The position numbers were made by a program, and so were the translations under genes. Of a stretch of DNA of 64,000 nucleotides, positions 35,553 through 44,886 are shown in pieces. Numbering within the stretch: position 1 is the stretch's first letter; every line of letters begins with the position of its first letter. The notes below the pieces were generated by a model that searched no databases, had not been told where the DNA came from, and saw only the letters and a list, made by a program, of their open reading frames with translations. The stretch is from Streptomyces niveus (GTDB lineage: Bacteria > Actinomycetota > Actinomycetes > Streptomycetales > Streptomycetaceae). The stretch lies in contig NZ_CP018047.1 in the NCBI RefSeq assembly GCF_002009175.1, positions 6,572,001 to 6,636,000 of the forward strand. Direction: 5' to 3'.

Positions 35553-36509
35553 ATGGCCATTGCCAAGGCCGAGCGGTTGATGAATCTCGCGCTGTGCCTG
35601 CTCGGTACGCGGCGCCCGCTCAGCAAGCGCGAGTTGCGCGAGTCCATCGAGGCCTATCTGGAAGCCGGCTCGGACGACAGCTTCAACCGGATGTTCGAGC
35701 GGGACAAGGACGATCTGCGCGAGCTCGGTCTGGTCATCGAGACGGTGGAGAATCTGGACGGCGAGACCGGTTATCTGGCCCGCCGGGACAGCAACCGTCT
35801 TCCGGCCATCACGCTGGACGCCGAGGAGGCCGCGGCGCTCGGGCTCGCCGCGAAGGTCTGGCAGCAGGCGCGTCTCGCGGGCGCGGCCAGTGGCGCGCTG
35901 CAGAAGCTGCGGGCCGCTGGGATGCCCGAGGCGGAGGATTCCTACGAGGCGCACCACAGCGCCCTGGAGCCCCGTATCCCTGTTCACGAGGCGGCGTTCG
36001 AGCCGCTGATGCTCGCCTGCCGTGACCGCCGGCCGGTCGTCTTCGACTACCGCAAGGCCAATGCCGCCAAGCCGGAGCAGCGTCAGGTGGAGCCGTGGAC
36101 GCTGGAGTGCTGGCGCGGGCACTGGTATCTGGCCGGCTGGGACCGGGAGCGCCGGGCGGAGCGGGTTTTCCGGCTCTCGCGGATCTCCGGCCGGGTCCGT
36201 TCCAGGACCGGTGGTTTCACCGCTCCGGTGCCCGATGTGGTGACGGTGCGCGAGACGGTCGAGAGCTGGGCGGGTGAGACGGCGACGCGTTCGGCGCTGA
36301 TCCGGCTGCGCTCCGACTGCGGTTACCCGCTGCGCGCCCGGGCGGTGTCGTCGCGGGAACTGGGCGACGGCTGGGACGAGTTGGAGATCCCGTACGGTCA
36401 TGGTCTGGACGCCTGGCTGGTGGAGTTCGGCCCCGACGTGGTCGTGCTGGAGCCCGCGGATCTGCGGGCCGATGTCGTGGACCGGCTGCGCGCCGTGGCC
36501 AAGGTCTGA
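35553..36509 (+). CDS. pafB: WYL-domain transcriptional regulator PafB
   Basis: First subunit of the PafBC activator that switches on LexA-independent DNA-damage genes, including recA, in actinobacteria. 318 residues: N-terminal winged helix (MNLALCLLGTRRPLSKRELR), a WYL sensor domain (residues about 140-220; WTLECWRGHWYLAGWDRERR) and a C-terminal WCX region. The ATG at 35553 follows AGGTGTAGGG. pafC starts 18 bases downstream, and the pair sits behind pafA as in mycobacteria, though separated by the FKBP genes. Confidence 0.92.
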   Translation: MAIAKAERLMNLALCLLGTRRPLSKRELRESIEAYLEAGSDDSFNRMFERDKDDLRELGLVIETVENLDGETGYLARRDSNRLPAITLDAEEAAALGLAAKVWQQARLAGAASGALQKLRAAGMPEAEDSYEAHHSALEPRIPVHEAAFEPLMLACRDRRPVVFDYRKANAAKPEQRQVEPWTLECWRGHWYLAGWDRERRAERVFRLSRISGRVRSRTGGFTAPVPDVVTVRETVESWAGETATRSALIRLRSDCGYPLRARAVSSRELGDGWDELEIPYGHGLDAWLVEFGPDVVVLEPADLRADVVDRLRAVAKV

Positions 36510-36527
36510 GGGGAACGCGTACACACC

Positions 36528-37499
36528 ATGGCAGCCAACGCCATCGACCAGACCCGCCGGATGCTCTCGCTGGTGACCTATCTGCGGGAGCGTCCCGGCG
36601 CGCACGTGCAGGATGTCGCCCGTGCTTTCGGGATCACCGAGGACGAGCTGATCTCCGATCTCGACGTGCTGCCCATGTGCGGGACGAGTTTCCGTGGTGG
36701 GGACCTGCTGGACATCGACACCGACGGCGACCGTATCTGGTGGCACAACCCGGACGACGTGGCCGAGCCGCTGCGGCTGGCGGCGGACGAGGCCACCGCG
36801 CTGCTGGTGGCCGCCCGCGCCGTCGCGACGCTGCCGGGGCTGCGGGAGAGCGACCGGCAGGCGCTGCTGCGCGCGACCGCGAAGCTGGAGGCCGCCGCCG
36901 GGGAGGTGGCGAGTGCCAGCTCCCGGCTCTCGGTGACGTTCGAGTCGGAGGGCGGTGTCTTCGCCGATGTGGACCGGGCGATCTCGGAGCGGCGCAGGCT
37001 GTGGCTGCGTTACTACTCGCCGGCGCGGGACGAGCTGACCGAGCGCGAGGTCGATCCGATCAGGCTGTTCGCGGTGGGTCATACGTACATGGAGGCGTGG
37101 TGCCGGCTCTCGGAGGCGCGGCGTACGTTCCGGCTGGACCGGGTCGCCGAGATCAAGCTGCTGGACGCTCCGGCGGCGCCGCCGGAGCTGGAGCTGCGTG
37201 ATCTGTCGGAGGGGCTGGTGCAGCCGTCGGCCGACGATCCGGAGGTGGTGGTCGAGGTCGGGCCCGGCGGGCGCTGGGTCGCCGAGTACTACCCGCACGA
37301 CAGCGCGGAGGAGCTTCCCGACGGGGGGCTGCGGATCACGTTGCGCACGCCCGCGCCGGCGTCGCTGCGGCGGCTCGCGCTGCGGCTGGGCCGGGACGGT
37401 CGTATCGCGTCCCCGCCGGAGCTGGCGGAGAGCGCGCGCCGGGCGGCGGGCGAGGCGCTGGCGGCGTACGACCGTGACGACGCGAACCAGCGAAACTAG
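36528..37499 (+). CDS. pafC: WYL-domain transcriptional regulator PafC
   Basis: Second subunit of PafBC, 323 residues. Winged helix at residues 8-60 (MLSLVTYLRERPGAHVQDVA), WYL-type domain in the middle (LWLRYYSPARDELTEREVDP, then AWCRLSEARRTFRLDRV) and a WCX C-terminus (GRWVAEYYPHDSAEELPDGG). It shares architecture with PafB and is thought to bind RNA polymerase together with it. Start ATG at 36528. It is followed within 23 bases by a small zinc-ribbon gene. Confidence 0.92.
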   Translation: MAANAIDQTRRMLSLVTYLRERPGAHVQDVARAFGITEDELISDLDVLPMCGTSFRGGDLLDIDTDGDRIWWHNPDDVAEPLRLAADEATALLVAARAVATLPGLRESDRQALLRATAKLEAAAGEVASASSRLSVTFESEGGVFADVDRAISERRRLWLRYYSPARDELTEREVDPIRLFAVGHTYMEAWCRLSEARRTFRLDRVAEIKLLDAPAAPPELELRDLSEGLVQPSADDPEVVVEVGPGGRWVAEYYPHDSAEELPDGGLRITLRTPAPASLRRLALRLGRDGRIASPPELAESARRAAGEALAAYDRDDANQRN

Positions 37500-37522
37500 G
37501 GGAATTGGGAGATTTGTCCGTG

Positions 37523-37774
37523 ATGACTGGTTTCTCCGCTTCGGCATCCGTGGTGCCGGTCCTCTTCCAGGCCGCCTGCCCCGAGTGCCGGGCCCGGTTC
37601 GAACTCTCGGCGGGCGCGCTGCGGCTCGCGATCGGCGCCAGCCGCCGTACGACCTTCTACTCGTTCACCTGCCCCGAGTGCGAGACGGCGGTGCGCAAGC
37701 CCGCCGGTGACCGCATCGTCGAACTGCTCACCGGCGGCGGCGTGCGGACGCTGCGCCTGCATTCGACCCTCTAG
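37523..37774 (+). CDS. Small zinc-ribbon-like protein of unknown function
   Basis: An 83-residue protein with two cysteine pairs, CPEC at residues about 18-21 and CPEC again near 54-57, the usual zinc-ribbon spacing, separated by a Thr/Phe-containing hairpin (RRTTFYSFT). I do not recognise a named family. The ATG at 37523 or the GTG one codon earlier may be the start; neither has a strong ribosome-binding site, but the gene is close behind pafC and may be coupled to it. Confidence 0.75.
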   Translation: MTGFSASASVVPVLFQAACPECRARFELSAGALRLAIGASRRTTFYSFTCPECETAVRKPAGDRIVELLTGGGVRTLRLHSTL

Positions 37775-37791
37775 GGGAAAGGCTTCCTCGC

Positions 37792-37989
37792 ATGTTCTGG
37801 CCCATGCTCGCCATCGCTCTCGGGTTCTGCGGGATCGCCGTGCTCGGCGTCCTCGCGATCCGGGTCTTCGTCGAGGCCCAGCGCCTCGGGCACCAGGTGG
37901 CCTCCACCACGCGGCGGATCAACCGGGCCGCGGAGGAACTGGAGGTGGCCGCCACCCGTCTCGCGCGGACCGGGGACGCCGTCCGATAA
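37792..37989 (+). CDS. Small single-span membrane protein
   Basis: A 65-residue protein with one hydrophobic helix (residues about 2-24, MLAIALGFCGIAVLGVLAIRV) and a helical, amphipathic C-terminus (QVASTTRRINRAAEELEVAA). Function unknown. The ATG at 37792 comes 17 bases after the zinc-ribbon gene, after GGGGAAAGG. Its constant place between pafC and tatA suggests co-expression, not a Tat role. Confidence 0.7.
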   Translation: MFWPMLAIALGFCGIAVLGVLAIRVFVEAQRLGHQVASTTRRINRAAEELEVAATRLARTGDAVR

Positions 37990-38199
37990 ATGAATGCACC
38001 CTCCCTCCATCGTCAGTTCGGGCGGTAGGCTGACGAAGCGGTCCCGGATTGGAGGCGGGGGCCGCGTCGTGGGGAGTACGCACGGGCATTGCCCTGCGTT
38101 TACCCCTGCGGGTTACGATCGCTGCCAGCACGATGCTCGGACAGATGTCCGGGCCGTCGTCGCAGACCCCCTGTCGCCTCGGTGAAGAAGGTAATCGCT

Positions 38200-38493
38200 A
38201 TGGGTAGGCTCGGCCCCACCGAGATCATCCTTATTCTCGTCGTCATCATCCTGCTCTTCGGCGCCAAGAAGCTTCCCGACATGGCCCGTTCACTCGGCAA
38301 GTCGGCGCGCATCCTCAAGAGCGAGGCGAAGGCGATGAAGTCCGACGAGAACAAGAGCGGCACGGCTCCGACGGACCCGCCGACCGCCTCCGCCGACCCG
38401 GACCAGCCCGCGCCCCGGACCATCCAGGCCGCGCCCGGCGATGTCACCAGCTCGCGCCCCGTCGCCGAGCCCACCGACTCGACCAAGCGCTGA
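38200..38493 (+). CDS. tatA: Sec-independent translocase subunit TatA
   Basis: Pore-forming component of twin-arginine export. 97 residues: a short membrane helix (LGPTEIILILVVIILLFGAK), the FGxKKLPD hinge seen as FGAKKLPDMARSLGKS, an amphipathic helix, and a Pro/Thr/Asp-rich tail. The ATG at 38200 is preceded by GAAGAAGG. tatC follows 67 bases later. There is no TatB gene nearby. Confidence 0.95.
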   Translation: MGRLGPTEIILILVVIILLFGAKKLPDMARSLGKSARILKSEAKAMKSDENKSGTAPTDPPTASADPDQPAPRTIQAAPGDVTSSRPVAEPTDSTKR

Positions 38494-38560
38494 TCCGACC
38501 CCTGGGCCGATGCACGCACCTGGCACGGTGACGGCCTGCCGCACGAGATGAGGACGTGGG

Positions 38561-39499
38561 TTGCCCAAGTCTGCCCGCACAGAAGAGAAGGATCCCGAGG
38601 GGCGCATGCCGCTCGTGGAGCATCTTCGTGAACTGCGCAACCGGCTGTCGAAAGGGCTGCTCGCGATCGTCGTGGTGACGATCGTGGCCGTGTTCTACAG
38701 CGAGCAGATCATGTCGTTCCTCTCCGAGTCGGTTCCCAAATGTGAGAACGGGCTCCAGGAGAGCGACGGCGGCAACTGCGCGGTCGTCTCCTTCAACACC
38801 CTCACCTCGCCCTTCACCACGACGATCCGGGTCAGCCTCACCGCCGGCGTCATCGTGGCCAGCCCGATCTGGCTCTACCAGCTGTGGGCGTTCATCGCTC
38901 CGGGCCTGCACAAGAACGAGAAGAAGTACACCTACGCGTTCGTCGCGAGCGCGGTGCCGCTCTTCACGGCCGGTGCCTATCTGGCCTACATCATCCTGCC
39001 GATCAGCGTGAAGGTGCTCATCAGCCTGACGCCGGAGGGCTCGTCCAACATCCTCTCGCTCGACGAGGTCCTCGACTTCACCACCCGAATGGTGCTGGTC
39101 TTCGGTCTCGCCTTCGAGCTGCCGCTGGTCCTGGTCATGCTGAACATGACCGGCATCGTCACCGGCCGCAGGATGGTCGGATGGTGGCGCGGCGTCGTCA
39201 TGGGCGTCTTCGTCTTCGGCGCGGTGATCACCCCCACGACCGACCCCGTGGGCATGCTCGCGCTGGCGGGCCCCATCATCGTCCTCTACTTCGGCGCGGT
39301 CGGATTCTCGCTGGTCAACGACCGTCGCAGGCAACGGAAGAACCCGGACGCGGACCTGGACGACGACGAGGCGTCGGATCTGGACCACACCCCGGAGAGC
39401 GTCGGGAGTGTCGAACCGGTCGCCGCCGTGCCCGCCCTTCCCGAGCAGGCGGACAGCAGCCGCACGAGCCGTGTGAACGGCTACGACGACATCACCTGA
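38561..39499 (+). CDS. tatC: Sec-independent translocase subunit TatC
   Basis: Receptor of the twin-arginine export system, an integral membrane protein of 312 residues. It starts KSARTEEKDPEGRMPLVEHL, followed by REL, the TatC N-terminal signature, and has six hydrophobic helices with the conserved SPIWLYQLWAFIAPGL and FGLAFELPLVLVML. The C-terminal 60 residues are acidic and charged, a Streptomyces extension. The TTG at 38561 after GAGGACGTGGG fits the length of homologues; the next Met is residue 16 (RMPLVEHL). Confidence 0.94.
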   Translation: MPKSARTEEKDPEGRMPLVEHLRELRNRLSKGLLAIVVVTIVAVFYSEQIMSFLSESVPKCENGLQESDGGNCAVVSFNTLTSPFTTTIRVSLTAGVIVASPIWLYQLWAFIAPGLHKNEKKYTYAFVASAVPLFTAGAYLAYIILPISVKVLISLTPEGSSNILSLDEVLDFTTRMVLVFGLAFELPLVLVMLNMTGIVTGRRMVGWWRGVVMGVFVFGAVITPTTDPVGMLALAGPIIVLYFGAVGFSLVNDRRRQRKNPDADLDDDEASDLDHTPESVGSVEPVAAVPALPEQADSSRTSRVNGYDDIT

Positions 39500-39542
39500 T
39501 CCGGACCGGACCGAGCCCGACCGTCACCCGTGGGACCCGACC

Positions 39543-40439
39543 GTGACCAGTGAGATCAGCCTGTTCGTCAATCCCACCGCCGGGCGCGGCAGGGGTGCCC
39601 GGGCCGCGCAGCCCGCCGCCCGCGCGCTCAGGGACGCCGGGTACTCCGTCCGTACGGTGCTGGGATCCGACGCCGAGGACGCGCTGCGGCGCGCACGCGA
39701 GGCCGTCGCGGCGGGCACCGGCGCGCTGATCGCCGTCGGCGGGGACGGTCTGGTCTCCCTCGCCCTCCAGGCCGTGGCCGGTACGGACACCCCGCTCGGC
39801 GTCGTCGCGGTCGGTACCGGCAACGACTTCGGCCGGGCGCTCGGGCTGCCGATACGCGACCCCGCGGCGGCCGGGCGGATCGCGGCCGACGCGCTCAAGA
39901 ACAACGGGATCAGGCACGTGGACCTCGGCCGGGTCGCGGGGCGGTGGTTCGGGACCGTCCTCGCCTCCGGATTCGACTCACGGGTCAACGACCGCGGCAA
40001 CCGCATGCGTTGGCCGAGCGGCCGTGCCAAGTACGACCTGGCGATGGTCGCCGAACTCGCCGCCTTCAGACCAGCCCCGTACCGCATGACCCTGGACGAC
40101 GGCGCCGAGCGGCAGATCGAGGCGACCCTGGTCGCCGTCGGCAACGGCCCCTCCTACGGAGGCGGCATGCGGATCTGCGCCGAGGCCGCCATGGACGACG
40201 GTCTCTTCGACGTGACCGTCGTCGGGGACTGCAGCCGCGCCACACTGCTGAGGGTCTTTCCGCGCGTGTACCGGGGAACGCATCTCAGCCACCCCAAGGT
40301 CACCGTCCACCGCACCTCGAAGATCACCCTGGCCGCCCCCGGTCTCACCGGCTACGCCGACGGGGAGCCGCTGGGACCGCTGCCGCTGACCGCCGAGTGT
40401 GTCGCCGGTGCCGTACGGGTACTCACCGCCGGCCCCTGA
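39543..40439 (+). CDS. Diacylglycerol kinase-family lipid kinase
   Basis: Phosphorylates a lipid such as diacylglycerol or a sphingosine-like molecule, at the membrane surface. 298 residues of the DagK catalytic family: LFVNPTAGRGRG near the start, the nucleotide-binding GGDGLVSLALQAV, and GTGNDFGRALGLP, then VGNGPSYGGGMRICAEAAMDDG. The GTG at 39543 is close to the tatC end (43 bases), consistent with one transcript tatA-tatC-kinase-helY. Confidence 0.9.
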   Translation: MTSEISLFVNPTAGRGRGARAAQPAARALRDAGYSVRTVLGSDAEDALRRAREAVAAGTGALIAVGGDGLVSLALQAVAGTDTPLGVVAVGTGNDFGRALGLPIRDPAAAGRIAADALKNNGIRHVDLGRVAGRWFGTVLASGFDSRVNDRGNRMRWPSGRAKYDLAMVAELAAFRPAPYRMTLDDGAERQIEATLVAVGNGPSYGGGMRICAEAAMDDGLFDVTVVGDCSRATLLRVFPRVYRGTHLSHPKVTVHRTSKITLAAPGLTGYADGEPLGPLPLTAECVAGAVRVLTAGP

Positions 40440-40499
40440 CGGGCGCCCGCCAGCTCACCCATAAAGATCGCCTGTCTGTCAGAGGGGACGGGTAGGCTC

Positions 40500-43337
40500 G
40501 TGAGCAAGATGACAGAGGACCTCACACCGGCCGAGCGTTACGCCGCAGCTCGTATCCGGGCAGCCGAGCAGGCCACCGCACTCGCGCCGTTCCGCGAGAT
40601 GTACGAATTCGGCCTCGATCCGTTCCAGATCGAGGCATGCCAGGCGCTGGAGTCCGGCAAGGGCGTCCTGGTCGCGGCGCCCACCGGCTCGGGCAAGACG
40701 ATCGTCGGCGAGTTCGCCGTGCACCTGGCCCTCGCCGAGGGCCGTAAATGCTTCTACACCACACCCATCAAGGCACTGTCCAACCAGAAGTACGCGGACC
40801 TGGCGAAACGCTACGGCGCCGACAAGGTCGGCCTGCTCACCGGCGACAACAGCGTCAATTCCGACGCCCCGGTGGTCGTGATGACGACCGAGGTCCTGCG
40901 CAACATGCTCTACGCGGGCTCGCAGTCCCTGACCGGGCTCGGCTATGTCGTGATGGACGAGGTGCACTACCTCTCCGACCGCTTCCGGGGCGCCGTCTGG
41001 GAAGAGGTGATCATCCACCTTCCCGAGTCCGTGACCCTGGTGTCCCTGTCGGCGACCGTCTCCAACGCCGAGGAGTTCGGTGACTGGCTGGACACCGTTC
41101 GTGGCAGCACCGAGGTCATCGTCTCCGAGCACCGCCCCGTGCCGCTGTGGCAGCACGTCTTCGCGGGCCGCCGGATGTACGACCTCTTCGAGGAGAGCAC
41201 CGACCACGGAGGCCGCGGCGGGGCGCGCCGCGAGGTCAGCCCCGATCTCGTCCGCCTGGCCCGGATGGAGAACCAGAAAACGTACAACCCGCGGGACCGC
41301 CGCCGCGGCAAGATGGTCCGCGAGGCCGACCGGGAGCGTGAGCGCAGACAGCGCGGCCGGATCTGGACCCCCGGCAGGCCCGAGGTCATCGAGCGGCTCG
41401 ACGCCGAGGACCTGCTGCCCGCGATCACCTTCATCTTCAGCCGGGCCGGCTGCGAGGCCGCCGTACAGCAGTGCATGTACGCGGGGCTGCGGCTCAACGA
41501 CGACAGCAGGCGGGCCAGGGTCCGCGAGATCGTGGAGCAGCGCACCGCGTCGATCCCCACCGAGGATCTGCACGTCCTCGGGTACTACGAGTGGCTGGAG
41601 GGCCTGGAGCGCGGCATCGCCGCCCACCACGCGGGCATGCTGCCCACGTTCAAGGAGGTCGTCGAGGAGCTGTTCGTACGGGGCCTGGTCAAGGCCGTGT
41701 TCGCCACGGAGACGCTGGCGCTCGGCATCAACATGCCCGCCAGGTCGGTCGTCCTGGAGAAGCTCGTCAAGTGGAACGGCGAGCAGCACGCGGACATCAC
41801 GCCCGGCGAGTACACACAGCTGACCGGGCGGGCCGGGCGGCGCGGCATCGACGTCGAGGGCCACGCGGTGGTCCTGTGGCAGCGCGGCATGGATCCGGGC
41901 GCGCTCGCCGGCCTCGCGGGCACACGCACGTATCCGCTGCGCTCCAGCTTCCGGCCGTCGTACAACATGGCGGTCAATCTGGTGCACCAGTTCGGCCGGC
42001 ACCGCTCGCGCGAGCTGCTGGAGACCTCGTTCGCGCAGTTCCAGGCGGACAGGTCGGTCGTCGGGATCTCCCGGCAGGTCCAGAAGAACGAAGAGGGGAT
42101 GGAGGGCTACCGGGCGGGCATGACCTGCCACTTGGGGGACTTCGAGGAGTACGCGCGGCTGCGCCGCGACCTCAAGGACCGCGAGACGGAGCTGGCCAAG
42201 CAGGGGGCGGTGCAGCGGCGGGCCGCCGCCGCGTCCTCCCTGGAGAAGCTCAAGCCCGGCGATGTCATCCATGTGCCGACCGGCAAGTTCGCCGGTCTCG
42301 CCCTGGTGCTCGACCCCGGACTGCCGGCCGGACGGGCAGGCGGACACCGGGGCGTGGAGTACCACGACGGCCCCAGGCCCCTGGTCCTGACCGCCGAGCG
42401 GCAGGTCAAGCGGCTCGCGTCGATGGACTTCCCCGTGCCGGTCGAGGCGCTGGACCGGATGCGGATCCCCAAGAGCTTCAACCAGCGTTCGCCGCAGTCG
42501 CGGCGCGACCTGGCGTCCGCGCTGCGCACGAAGGCCGGTCATGTCGTCCCGGAGCGGCACCGCAAGGGGCGCGCGCCGGCGGCCGACGACCGTGAGATCG
42601 CCAGGCTGCGCACCGCTCTGCGCGCGCATCCCTGCCACGGCTGCGACGAGCGGGAGGACCACGCGCGCTGGGCCGAGCGCTACCACCGGCTGCAACGCGA
42701 CACCCGTCAGCTGGAGCGGCGCATCGAGGGCCGTACGAACACCATCGCCCGCACCTTCGACCGGATCGTCGCCCTCCTCACGGAGATGGACTATCTGCGC
42801 GGCGACGAGGTCACGGGCAACGGGAAGCGGCTCGCGCGGCTCTACGGCGAGCTGGACCTGCTCGCCAGCGAGTGCCTGCGCGAGGGCGTGTGGGAAGGGC
42901 TCTCCCCGGAGGAACTGGCCGCGTGCGTCTCGGCGTTGGTCTTCGAGGCGCGCCAGGCGGACGACGCGGTGGCGCCGCGGCTGCCCAGCGGCGCGGCGAA
43001 GGCCGCGCTCGGCGAGATGGTCCGTATCTGGGGCCGGCTCGACGCGCTGGAGGAGGACTTCAAGATCAATCAGGCGGAGGGGGTCGGTCAGCGTGAGCCT
43101 GATCTCGGCTTCGCCTGGGCCGTCCACATGTGGGCCTCGGGCAAGGGGCTCGACGAGGTGCTGCGGGACGCCGAGATGCCGGCGGGCGACTTCGTCCGCT
43201 GGTGCAAGCAGGTGATCGACGTCCTCGGACAGATCGCCGCGGCGGCGCCCCGCGAGAACAGCACGGTCGCGAAGAACGCGCGCAAGGCGGTCGACGGGGT
43301 GCTGCGCGGGGTCGTCGCGTACAGCTCGGTGGGGTGA
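40500..43337 (+). CDS. helY: Superfamily 2 DExH-box RNA helicase HelY
   Basis: A 945-residue Ski2/Mtr4-like helicase, named HelY in mycobacteria, likely acting in RNA processing or decay. Walker A is APTGSGKTIVGEFAV near residue 58, the second motif DEVHYLSDRFRG, SLSATVSNAEEF follows, and the C-terminal helicase motifs include FATETLALGINMPAR and QLTGRAGRRGID. Beyond about residue 470 lies a DSHCT-type C-terminus. GTG at 40500 is used; an ATG three codons later is equally possible. It ends the tat cluster. Confidence 0.95.
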   Translation: MSKMTEDLTPAERYAAARIRAAEQATALAPFREMYEFGLDPFQIEACQALESGKGVLVAAPTGSGKTIVGEFAVHLALAEGRKCFYTTPIKALSNQKYADLAKRYGADKVGLLTGDNSVNSDAPVVVMTTEVLRNMLYAGSQSLTGLGYVVMDEVHYLSDRFRGAVWEEVIIHLPESVTLVSLSATVSNAEEFGDWLDTVRGSTEVIVSEHRPVPLWQHVFAGRRMYDLFEESTDHGGRGGARREVSPDLVRLARMENQKTYNPRDRRRGKMVREADRERERRQRGRIWTPGRPEVIERLDAEDLLPAITFIFSRAGCEAAVQQCMYAGLRLNDDSRRARVREIVEQRTASIPTEDLHVLGYYEWLEGLERGIAAHHAGMLPTFKEVVEELFVRGLVKAVFATETLALGINMPARSVVLEKLVKWNGEQHADITPGEYTQLTGRAGRRGIDVEGHAVVLWQRGMDPGALAGLAGTRTYPLRSSFRPSYNMAVNLVHQFGRHRSRELLETSFAQFQADRSVVGISRQVQKNEEGMEGYRAGMTCHLGDFEEYARLRRDLKDRETELAKQGAVQRRAAAASSLEKLKPGDVIHVPTGKFAGLALVLDPGLPAGRAGGHRGVEYHDGPRPLVLTAERQVKRLASMDFPVPVEALDRMRIPKSFNQRSPQSRRDLASALRTKAGHVVPERHRKGRAPAADDREIARLRTALRAHPCHGCDEREDHARWAERYHRLQRDTRQLERRIEGRTNTIARTFDRIVALLTEMDYLRGDEVTGNGKRLARLYGELDLLASECLREGVWEGLSPEELAACVSALVFEARQADDAVAPRLPSGAAKAALGEMVRIWGRLDALEEDFKINQAEGVGQREPDLGFAWAVHMWASGKGLDEVLRDAEMPAGDFVRWCKQVIDVLGQIAAAAPRENSTVAKNARKAVDGVLRGVVAYSSVG

Positions 43338-43517
43338 CGGCGGACGGTCGGGGACCGGTCCGCCGGCCGGGGCGGACGGGCGGGGAGTCGTCCAGTTCAG
43401 TGATCTGTCGGCCACGTGCGGGTGAACGGTCCGGTTACTCAAGGTAGTTGATGCGAGGCTCTGTGTGTGCACCGATTCCGGTGCCCGGGTTCCACGCACT
43501 CAACAAGGAGTAGCCGC

Positions 43518-43802
43518 ATGCGCGTTCGTCAGTCCCTCCCCGCCCTCGTCGGCGCCGTCGCCATGGTCCTGGGCATGTCCACCGCGTCGGCCGCCGCGCC
43601 GTCGGCCGCCGCGACCCCTTGCGGCTATTACTCGTCGTCCAGCGACTCGTACTACAACCACTGCACGAATGACGGCTCGCGCATCGTCATCGAGGTGGAG
43701 GTGTCGGGCTGGAACTACGAGCAGTGTGTGGGCCCCGGTATCACCTGGCTCGGCTCGAAGAGCAAGGTCAGTGACGCGTGGTACGTCGGCCGCACCTGCT
43801 GA
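43518..43802 (+). CDS. Small secreted cysteine-rich protein (DUF6355-like)
   Basis: A 94-residue precursor. A signal peptide (residues 1-26, ending ASA) is followed by a mature protein of about 65 residues with four cysteines (CGYY, NHC, EQC, GRTC) that could form two disulfides. The pattern YNHC, CVGPGITWLG, GRTC recalls DUF6355 proteins, sometimes annotated as natural-product biosynthesis; I am only moderately sure. AAGGAG precedes the ATG at 43518. It stands alone after helY and ends in a terminator. Confidence 0.78.
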   Translation: MRVRQSLPALVGAVAMVLGMSTASAAAPSAAATPCGYYSSSSDSYYNHCTNDGSRIVIEVEVSGWNYEQCVGPGITWLGSKSKVSDAWYVGRTC

Positions 43803-43830
43803 CGCCGGGTCGCTGATCCGCCGACTCGTC

Positions 43831-43864
43831 GAAGGGCTCGGACGCCGTGACGTCCGGGCCCTTC
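43831..43864. terminator. Bidirectional terminator
   Basis: A 14-bp stem with one G-T pair (43831-43844 with 43851-43864) lies between the small secreted protein gene and the convergent ADP-ribosylglycohydrolase gene. Confidence 0.75.
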
Positions 43865-43883
43865 GCCACGCCGGTCGCCGGTG

Positions 43884-44843
43884 TCAGGCCGTCAACAACT
43901 CGGCGAGCCGGACCAGTTCCGGCGTACGCAGCACCCGGTCCCCGTATCCGGGCAGATACACATGGAGCGGGTCCGTCCAGCGGGCGGGGATCGCGTCGAA
44001 GCCGTACACGGCGCCCGCGAGCGCGCCGGTGACCGCCGCGACCGTGTCCGTGTCGCCGCCCAGATCGATCGCCGCCGCCAGCGAAGCCTCGTACGAGCCG
44101 GTCGTCCGCAGCGCCCACAGGGCCGAGCCGAGACAGGGCCAGACCGCGCCGTTGAACTCCGTCGCGTCGTCGGGGTGCCAGCCGGGGTCGAGCACGGTCG
44201 CCCACCGCGGACGGTGGTCCTCGCGCACGTCGTCGAGGGCGCCGGGGACGGCCGCGACCGGGTCGCCGCCGTCCAGCGCCACCCGGATCAGTTCGTGCAG
44301 GACGGCCGTGCCCTCCCACGCCGCGGCGTCGCCGTGGGTGAGCGCCGCGATCCGGCGGGCGGCCGACATGGTGGCCTCGCGCCCGGCCGCCGCGAAGTGC
44401 ACGGCGGGGGTGGCGGCGCGCATCAACGAGCCGTTGCCGGCGGCCCGTCCGGAGCGCTGGAAGTGGATCGGGGCGGCGACATCCCATGGATCGCCGCTCA
44501 TCAGGACCTCTTCGGTCTGAAGCCCGATGTCCTTGGGACCGGCCGACGCCCAGCGGCGGAACCGGTCGAAGACGTCGGGCAGGTCGAGGCCCCCCTGCTC
44601 CAGCAGGGATTCGCCGATCAGCACCGCCATCTGCGTGTCGTCCGTGGCCTCGCCCGGCTCCCAGCCGCCGCCTCCGCACATCTCGCCCGCGCCGTCCGGG
44701 AACCGGGCGGTGAACACACCGGCCGGGCCGAACTCGAAAGGTGCTCCGAGCGCGTCGCCGACCGCTGAGCCGACGACCGATCCGAGCACCCGGTCGCTAC
44801 GAGCCGTGCCGTCCGAAGGGAGCGGCTGATCCACGGGGGTCAT
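43884..44843 (-). CDS. ADP-ribosylglycohydrolase family protein
   Basis: A 319-residue ARH-fold hydrolase that may remove ADP-ribose from proteins or small molecules. The metal ligands typical of the family are visible: GSVVGSAVGDALGAPFEF at the N-terminus, TDDTQMAVL, then GNGSLMRAATPA, and the late AIDLGGDTDTVAAVTGALAGA. ATG at 44843. Transcribed toward the small secreted protein. No cognate ADP-ribosyltransferase (DraT-type) gene is visible, so the substrate is open. Confidence 0.92.
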   Translation of the reverse strand: MTPVDQPLPSDGTARSDRVLGSVVGSAVGDALGAPFEFGPAGVFTARFPDGAGEMCGGGGWEPGEATDDTQMAVLIGESLLEQGGLDLPDVFDRFRRWASAGPKDIGLQTEEVLMSGDPWDVAAPIHFQRSGRAAGNGSLMRAATPAVHFAAAGREATMSAARRIAALTHGDAAAWEGTAVLHELIRVALDGGDPVAAVPGALDDVREDHRPRWATVLDPGWHPDDATEFNGAVWPCLGSALWALRTTGSYEASLAAAIDLGGDTDTVAAVTGALAGAVYGFDAIPARWTDPLHVYLPGYGDRVLRTPELVRLAELLTA

Positions 44844-44886
44844 CCGGCCAGCATAGGGAGGCCGGACAACGCCCGTGGACAGGGGA

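Noticed and set aside
35430..37547. Long minus-strand open frame opposite pafB/pafC (705 codons)
   Set aside because: Arg/Pro-rich translation with no motif; it is the antisense shadow of GC-rich coding sequence, as are the similar frames opposite metH, arc and helY.
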